A DNA stretch of 64,000 nucleotides, from positions 1-64,000 of the forward strand of contig MNCI01030747.1 in NCBI GenBank assembly GCA_015680685.1, written 5' to 3'. This stretch comes from Gnetum montanum (taxonomy: Eukaryota > Streptophyta > Gnetopsida > Gnetales > Gnetaceae). Each line of letters begins with the position of its first letter. Positions within the stretch are counted from its first letter, which is position 1. A model generated the notes under the pieces. It worked only from the letters and a program-made list of their open reading frames with translations. It did not search any database and had not been told where the DNA came from. Positions 58,797 to 64,000 of the stretch are shown here, one piece after another. The position numbers and the translations under genes were made by a program.

Positions 58797-58992
58797 TATT
58801 AATCTCTTGTTTTCTGTGTACAGATCTATTAGTACGCAAAGTATAGGAACTATGCTCTAGTCGCAGACTACGTAATTGTACTATGTATCATCCGTTTTTA
58901 ACCTTTGAGGAAGAAACCCGTTACCAAACCCTAAAAATGAATGGGATCTATTTGTCAATGTTATCCAATGTACAAACCCATCAGCCTTAAAT

Positions 58993-59610
58993 GTGTCAAG
59001 AACTATATATGTGTGTCCTGACCCAAATCCACTTCCTAATGAAGACATTATAGCCAAATTACCTTTGTTTACGAATGTGATTGTGGATAATTTAGATTTT
59101 GATGTATTATACCCTAATGGTATTATTCATTGGCCTCTTTACCAACCTACCAATTGCCACATATACCACATAACCATGAATCTCCCAATGCCTCAAAGAA
59201 ACCTTGATACTGAATTTTGGTCATGGTGGTCCTGTTACAGCCATAAACCAAAATATTTTGATGCTTCATTTTCAATAAATTTACATTAGCATATTAGCAA
59301 GGAAGAACGTGGATATTTCTTGTTTTTTGGTTCTCTCCAATCGCAAGCATGGCATGCTTTTTGGCATAAATTGCCAACATATCTCTTGACAACCAGTTTC
59401 AGCCAACGACTCGACTATGAAGCTCCATGGCAACTTTCATGGTATCAAGATGTTTTGACAGTGACAAAATATGAAATACTAGAACATTTCTGCCAACATC
59501 ACCAATATCCTATGTCATTAGAATTTTACCAATGCAATCCTTTTTTTAGAATTATCACCAACAAGGAGGATACTTTTCAACTTCATATCTGCATGGAGAT
59601 CAACATCTGA
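58993..59610 (+). pseudogene. unassigned ORF downstream of pararetroviral RNase H (copy 2)
   Basis: Two long open stretches, 58993-59289 and 59320-59610, match the copy 1 segment at 46248-46830. Shared words include PDPNPLPNEDI, DNLDFDVLYPNGII, FGSLQSQAW and YEAPWQLSWYQDV. The first stop after the ancestral start region is a TAG at 59287-59289. The composition is rich in Trp, Tyr, Phe and Asn. I cannot assign a function. Confidence 0.6.
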
Positions 59611-59779
59611 CTAGAAACCCTTCCACATCACCAAAAAGAGATGTTGATGTTGATGCCACTAATACTAAAAGTGATTGAGCATCTCTACAAAAAATTATAG
59701 TCATGTGAAATTGGAAGCTGCTTCAAGATCAAAACATCATCAAGATTCTAGAAATTCCCTTTCATTTTAGAGGTTCAAC

Positions 59780-60345
59780 CTTTGTTCTTTGGGAGTAGGT
59801 TATTTATCGAATTCAAAATAAACTTGATAAATGGAAGACTAAACCCCTCGCTCTAGCAGGTAAGTACCTCGTATGTAAGTTCATATGTGTGTCTACCCAT
59901 GTGTATTACTCTTCATGTTGGGCTCCCTCCCAAGTTGCTTATTAGAAACTTGAATGATTATTTCATAACTTCATCTGGTCCTCTAAAGATTCTCAGAAAG
60001 GCTTCCATCAGGTCACCTAGAATACTCTCCCTAAGAATAAAGATGGCTTAGATCTTTTGAACCCTTTTAAGTAGGGGATTACCTTAGTTGCTAAGTGGTT
60101 GGTCCAACATCTAGATGCCCCAGATATTATTGGGACTCTCCTCCAATTAATACTTCATCATGTGTTTCCTAAAAATAAGCCCTTTAGGAAATGTATCTAT
60201 GTTGTTAATTGGATTCTTTACCCCCACACTATCATTATTCTTAGATCTCATGTTTTCAAAAGCATTTGAAGAGCTTGGAAAACTCTACACCATTATATTG
60301 ATTGGACTAATATCAAGATTAGCCCTACTCACACTGAAGTTGTTG
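59780..60345 (+). pseudogene. LINE RT fragment, C-terminal part
   Basis: The sequence encodes the post-RT region of plant LINEs: RIQNKLDKWKTKPLALAGKY, then FIWSSKDSQKGFHQV, then GLDLLNP, KWLVQHLD and VVNWIL (last open stretch 60160-60357). This matches the W..K.LS.AGR...L..V pattern of L1-type polyproteins. Stops occur throughout. It has the same strand as, and could be the downstream part of, the fragment at 44943-45452, with the pararetrovirus/element L block between them. Confidence 0.65.
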
Positions 60346-60387
60346 GTTCTCATCTAGGCCTAGACCGTAGGGAAACTCTGGTAGCGC
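60346..60387 (+). repeat. short LTR-derived snippet
   Basis: TTCTCATCTAGGCCTAGACC followed by GTAGGGAAACTCTGG matches the reverse complement of LTR F (about 34338-34373) and LTR G (about 40635-40670). Only about 40 bp are shared, just downstream of the LTR TATA box. It may be a leftover of a deleted LTR or a filler copied during repair. Confidence 0.5.
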
Positions 60388-60429
60388 ATGTACGTTCACA
60401 CTCAAGCTTTTTCTGATTTTCTATGCTGT

Positions 60430-60796
60430 TTTGTGCTATAAAGACCCTCATCCACCTAAAAATCCTGAAAAATAAATTGGCCATACAACTGATATATGTG
60501 CTTAGGTCTTTCAATTAATTTTTGTCTGATTTATTTGAGCATTCTTGTTTGCATTTATCTAGAACTTTCAAAATTTTCAGAGTCTAAAATGGCAACAAAG
60601 AACACAGCTTTGGCAACGTTTATGGTTTGAAATAATGATGATGGGAGGAGTTTTAGCATAGAAATTCAGAGAATCAGCCCCAGCACCAAGCCCATCAATG
60701 GAGACTAGATCTGCTTCTATATTTCTGCCCACTGTTGCAGGGATTCTCATTTTCCCTTTGCTCTCTCTTATTATGGCTTTTCTTCATCACCGATGA
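60430..60796 (+). pseudogene. arabinogalactan-peptide-like gene, copy 2 (stop and frameshift)
   Basis: TATAAAGACCCTCAT is near 60436, similar to the copy 1 promoter. The ATG at 60589 starts MATKNTALATFMV and hits a TGA at 60628. In another frame from about 60665 the sequence reads SAPAPSPSMET, the classic AP/SP core of an AG peptide (proline hydroxylation and arabinogalactan attachment sites), then FLPTVAGILIFPLLSLIMAFLHH as a GPI-type tail, with TGA at 60794-60796. Start context, core and tail match copy 1 (44483-44697), so the two are duplicates. Both are disabled. Confidence 0.65.
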
Positions 60797-61132
60797 AGAA
60801 GAAACAAGACTTTTTTCTTTTCTTTCCCCATTTTATTTGGCCTTTGGTAGAACTTAGGATCCACTTTTTTTATTTAATTGTTTTGCTACATTTCTTTCGT
60901 CTATTAGCTGCAGATGTTTGCTCTCTTCTCTAACAATTGTGACTCTTTCTTTAGTTACTTGGGCAATAAAGCACCCTTTGTGTTCTTGGGGTATGTTATT
61001 TCCTCAAATTTATTCCTATCCACTTTGATATGCTAATATAATACTTAGGCCACTAGGCCAAGACAACATTTGTTACAATGATGGTAAATAATTTTCACTA
61101 AATCCTAGATAGTCCATGTGACAAACAAAAGG
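60797..61132. other. AG-peptide 3' flank and leader remnant of element J
   Basis: T-rich 3' flank of the AG-peptide copy, with an AATAAA at 60965. From about 61080 the sequence matches the leader of element B-C next to its primer site (AAATAATTTTCACTA and TCCTAGATAGT), so a stub of the internal region of element J remains here. Confidence 0.45.
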
Positions 61133-61151
61133 TCTTCAGCAACGGTGCCAA
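61133..61151 (-). other. primer binding site, tRNA-Asp type (J)
   Basis: The plus strand reads TCTTCAGCAACGGTGCCAA, a close match to the expected TCCCCGGCAACGGCGCCAA. Its presence shows that LTR J is a 5' LTR with internal sequence and not a solo LTR. Confidence 0.75.
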
Positions 61152-62012
61152 TGATGAGATGTGAGGTACCCCTACATCCAACTATATGAATCACAAGTGT
61201 TCACACGTGATCTAATCAAATTCCACAAATGTTAAGTACACTGATTCTAGAACGTGAAATCTAATTGTGATTATCGTTGTCTTCTCAACTACACTCGTGG
61301 AGCTTAATTGTATGGTTAAGTTTAATTGAGGCACATGATTTTTATTATTTTATATTTTATTCATCTACAATTAAAAACAAGTTGAAACTCAATTTATAAA
61401 TCAATTTAACTAATCTAATTGCTAATTAATAACTAACTATCCTAACATAAGTATCAAGTCTCACTTTCTGTGCACATCCTAAACACATCTAACACTGCTA
61501 GGTTACCAAATGTTAGCATTGTTGGGATTATTAAGTGTCATACACATGCTCGAAGCAGTCGTACTTATGTGCTTAATTAACTACTATTTAATTTAGCTAG
61601 CTTACTTTAGCTTAATTACTAAAAACAATAAATGAAACTACATAGAACATTAAATGCATGAATAAAATAATTAAGCTAGCCAAGGTGCTACAAGGTTTGA
61701 TCAGAAAGCTCATCTTTATTGCCTCACACACTACGGTACTCAGGTACAATAGTGCTCAAATAAAGATCTAGACACTCAATGACTCTTGCTACAGGAACTT
61801 TGGAAAATATTCTAACTCTGAAGAGAAGAAACTGTAAGAGCTCTAGTATGCTATGACAAAACCTTATGCCCAAATCGTGTGCTCAAACACTATATTTATA
61901 GGCCAACACACATCTCATGATATCGAATATCAAACATCGCTTCTTGGGCCTGAATATCACGTATCCGATATCAGGTGGTTGATATTGAAGCCAAATAAAA
62001 CATAAATCATCA
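61152..62012 (-). repeat. 5' LTR J (rest of its element lost)
   Basis: It starts TGATGAGATGTGAGG and ends AAATCATCA. The minus-strand TATATTTATA is at 61891-61900. GATATCGAATATC and ATATCACGTATCCGATATC motifs follow at 61919-61970. It inserted into the gag of element K, whose sequence starts at 62013. Confidence 0.85.
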
Positions 62013-62875
62013 TTTATCATGGTCCCTATCCTAATCATGATCCCTTCTGTATTTCCTATTGTACCTTCTTTCATGTTTGTGCCCATAGTCTCTATCTATG
62101 TCATGATCATGATCATCATTCTTGCCTCCATTCCTATTTTGATTTCTCCTATTATTCCTACTAGGTTGTCTATCTTGGCCTCTTCCTTCTAGTCTATGAT
62201 CATCCTCTTCAAAGCTTGACATTAAGGATGATAATAAAGATGAGCTTGCGAGAACCATGTTGGCTCTCTCTTGCCCTAATTCATTTGGTTATCTCTAAGC
62301 GGATTATTGAAAGACCTAGGCTTGGAAGTCCTCCTTATGTTGGGGCATGTTCTCCCCTTTACTTGGTGCTTGCCAAGGTTGAACATAACCATAGATTATC
62401 ATCTGCATTGAAGAGTGTAGGATTTTGACAATAAGATCTTCTTAAGTGATAATTAATATCCTACGTTTTGGACTATAAGTCAATGGGACAGTATCCCCTT
62501 TGCCCTTTGCTACTTCATCGAGTATCTCCATGAAATGGTCTTTTCAAAGTTGAGCCTCAATAGGCTAATAGGATCTAGACATTTCATCAACCATTCTATA
62601 GTCATCTTCAATAGCTTCCAACCCAACTTTCATTAATGTTTCCATGAGCATTGATTGGGACTACATGATGAGATGACAATACAATGTTTCCTTCTAGGTT
62701 CCTCCATCTCATCTTTTTGTCTTGGTCTAGGATGAAAGTGAAGTTTGGTTAATAAGGATTTGGATTCCAATAGATGACTTTGACTTGATACTGCATATTT
62801 ATTTCTTGTTGTTTTATTATTTTCCTTTTTGGAATTATTAGAAAGTCAAGAATTAACTTTGCTAGAAGAAGGCAT
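62013..62875 (-). pseudogene. gag N-terminal part of element K
   Basis: The start codon at 62875 begins MPSSSK, like MSSSNK of F-G. A degraded PNFTF..QD and GNIV region follows, then a strongly Arg/Asp/His-rich stretch at 62031-62258 (RNNRRNQNRNGGKNDD, HKHERRYNRKYRRDHD), as in the A, B-C and F-G gags. Stops and frameshifts occur. It is cut at 62012 by LTR J and does not resume in the window. Confidence 0.6.
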
Positions 62876-62989
62876 CTTGAAATTAGTATGCATGACTTAA
62901 TAAAATAATAATACTTTTTAAGAGATAACTCTTTAAATTTCCAATAACAATCATAAACGATTTAAACTAATATAGATCACTAGTACTAG

Positions 62990-63008
62990 TTCCTAGCAAC
63001 AACACCAA
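62990..63008 (-). other. primer binding site, tRNA-Asp type (K)
   Basis: The plus strand reads TTCCTAGCAACAACACCAA, an eroded version of the tRNA-Asp complement, directly beside the LTR. Confidence 0.6.
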
Positions 63009-63856
63009 TGATGACCAATGAGTGTCCCTTATGCCCAACCATACAAATCATAAGCATTCATGCATGACTTGATCATATTTTGTGGATTGGATCATTAAAG
63101 TATTTAAATCATTAAATGTGATCGCATGTCATTGTCTTTCCAATTATACTTATGTGATCTTTAGTACGTATCGTTTAACTACAACTAAGGCACATGATGA
63201 ATAATGTTAGCAAGCCATAATTATAATATTATTAAAATGTTAAAATATTAAAGTTCAATTTAATTAATCCATGTATGATGAGAAAAGTCTAGTATATTCA
63301 AAGATAATTAGTATTCATTCCTACTTGTCATACATGTCCTAAACTAATATATTTACTACTAGAATTAAAAAATGTAGTCCTTATAGGAAAACCAAGTGTT
63401 AATGTTAATAGGTTACCAAAAGAACATATGTTACACTTGAAGTGATCGCACTCATTCCATCATGTTCTGATGTGCAATGGAAAGTAAATTATTTACTAAG
63501 TGCATGTAAAAGTAAAAGTTAAGCTATGTGCATGAGAATATAAATTGATTAAATGTAAATTTTAATCTAAGGAAAATTACTACAATGTAGATGGACTAAT
63601 CTCAATCTTATTAGCATCATGAAACTATGTCTAGATATAAGATCACTCAAATAAGACTTCGTAAATTAAATCAAATTTACGCTACAAACACTCCTTAATT
63701 ATTTTTAAACTTATATAAAATCAAATTGTACGAGTTTCGCTACATTAATCACCAAACGGTGCCATAAATCCAATAGATGACACATTTATATAGGTGTTAG
63801 TGGCTACTACATCAACATTGATGCATTGATAGGACCAACTTAATCCTTGTTCATTA
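63009..63856 (-). repeat. 5' LTR of element K
   Basis: It starts TGATGACCAATGAG next to the primer site. It is a diverged member of the same LTR superfamily (GGTTACCAAAAG, CATGTCCTAAACTAA blocks). The minus-strand TATA is near 63784-63793. The outer end near TCATTA at 63856 is an estimate from the usual LTR length. It is the most diverged LTR in the window and has lost the GATATC palindromes. Confidence 0.6.
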
Positions 63857-64000
63857 CTTAGTTATGGAAAAATAAACATGAATATAAAACTACAAAGGTT
63901 TATGATATTATGCATAGGTTAAGTTAATAAAGTAGATATTAGTTAGAAGAAAATGGATCTAAGTCTTAAAGTTCATACATTCTTTGAACCAACATACAAA
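63857..64000. other. right edge, unassigned
   Basis: AT-rich flank outside LTR K with no recognisable feature. Confidence 0.4.

Larger units (their letters stand above)
56466..59690 (+). mobile_element. endogenous pararetrovirus copy 2 (Caulimoviridae-like), partial
   Basis: The plus-strand order is a Lys/Leu-rich coiled region, protease, RT, RNase H and the unassigned downstream ORF, all homologous to copy 1 but in the opposite orientation. It contains more of the upstream viral part than copy 1 but lacks the promoter and primer site: similarity to copy 1 ends near 59690. Decay is stronger, with many stops and frameshifts. The left border with the element L aORF is placed near 56465 and is approximate. 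Confidence 0.75.

Noticed and set aside
61152-62012. LTR J as a solo LTR
   Set aside because: A primer-binding site and leader adjoin its inner end, which recombination to a solo LTR would remove.
1-64000. tRNA, rRNA, riboswitch or bacterial-type operon signals
   Set aside because: No cloverleaf, rRNA segment, ribosome-binding-site pattern or operon-like gene packing was seen; the tRNA-like matches are retroelement primer sites.

Overview
This is nuclear DNA from a seed plant, most likely a gymnosperm such as a conifer. It is AT-rich, almost wholly made of old, nested LTR retrotransposons, and holds only fragments of host genes. The kinase intron, plant Ty3/gypsy elements primed by tRNA-Asp, endogenous caulimovirid copies and arabinogalactan-peptide remnants all say plant. 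The gymnosperm call rests on the density of old decayed elements and is an inference. No complete, undamaged protein-coding gene is visible.

Layout. 1-1400 holds the 3' half of an LRR-type receptor kinase gene (two exons, one 124-nt intron). 3300-23640 is element A (+, gag-protease-additional ORF, no polymerase). It is split by a complete 9.94-kb minus-strand element B-C (10610-20549) carrying gag, protease, RT, RNase H and integrase, bounded by TSD CATAT. 23640-41502 is minus element D-H. Inside it lie plus element E (25456-32186, two LTRs) and minus element F-G (33884-40757), the latter inserted into the D-H 5' LTR. 41503-45452 is older sequence with a decayed arabinogalactan-peptide gene and a LINE RT fragment. 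45786-59690 is a block of two endogenous pararetrovirus copies in opposite orientation on either side of plus element L (48679 to about 56465). 59780-60796 has a second LINE fragment and a second decayed arabinogalactan-peptide gene. 61080-64000 has two more minus LTR ends (J, K) with a gag piece.

All LTRs belong to one superfamily. They are about 790-900 bp, begin TGATGA and end TCATCA, and carry a TATA box next to near-palindromic GATATC...GATATC blocks. Each recognised 5' LTR adjoins a primer site derived from the tRNA-Asp complement TGGCGCCGTTGCCGGGGA, which with the gag CX2CX3HX4C knuckle suggests the Athila/Tat side of Ty3/gypsy. There are two coding classes. B-C and F-G carry gag-pro (B-C also pol) and no recognisable additional ORF. 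E, L and D-H carry a different gag plus an additional coiled-coil ORF and no protease or polymerase. Element A mixes both. In A, E and L the additional ORF sits behind its own GATATC/TATATATA promoter-like block and a 5'-leader intron.

Every coding region of these elements is broken by stops and frameshifts. Many substitutions look like C-to-T decay at CG and CHG sites. Single N bases at five positions mark assembly joins that have created false inverted and direct repeats inside element B-C.
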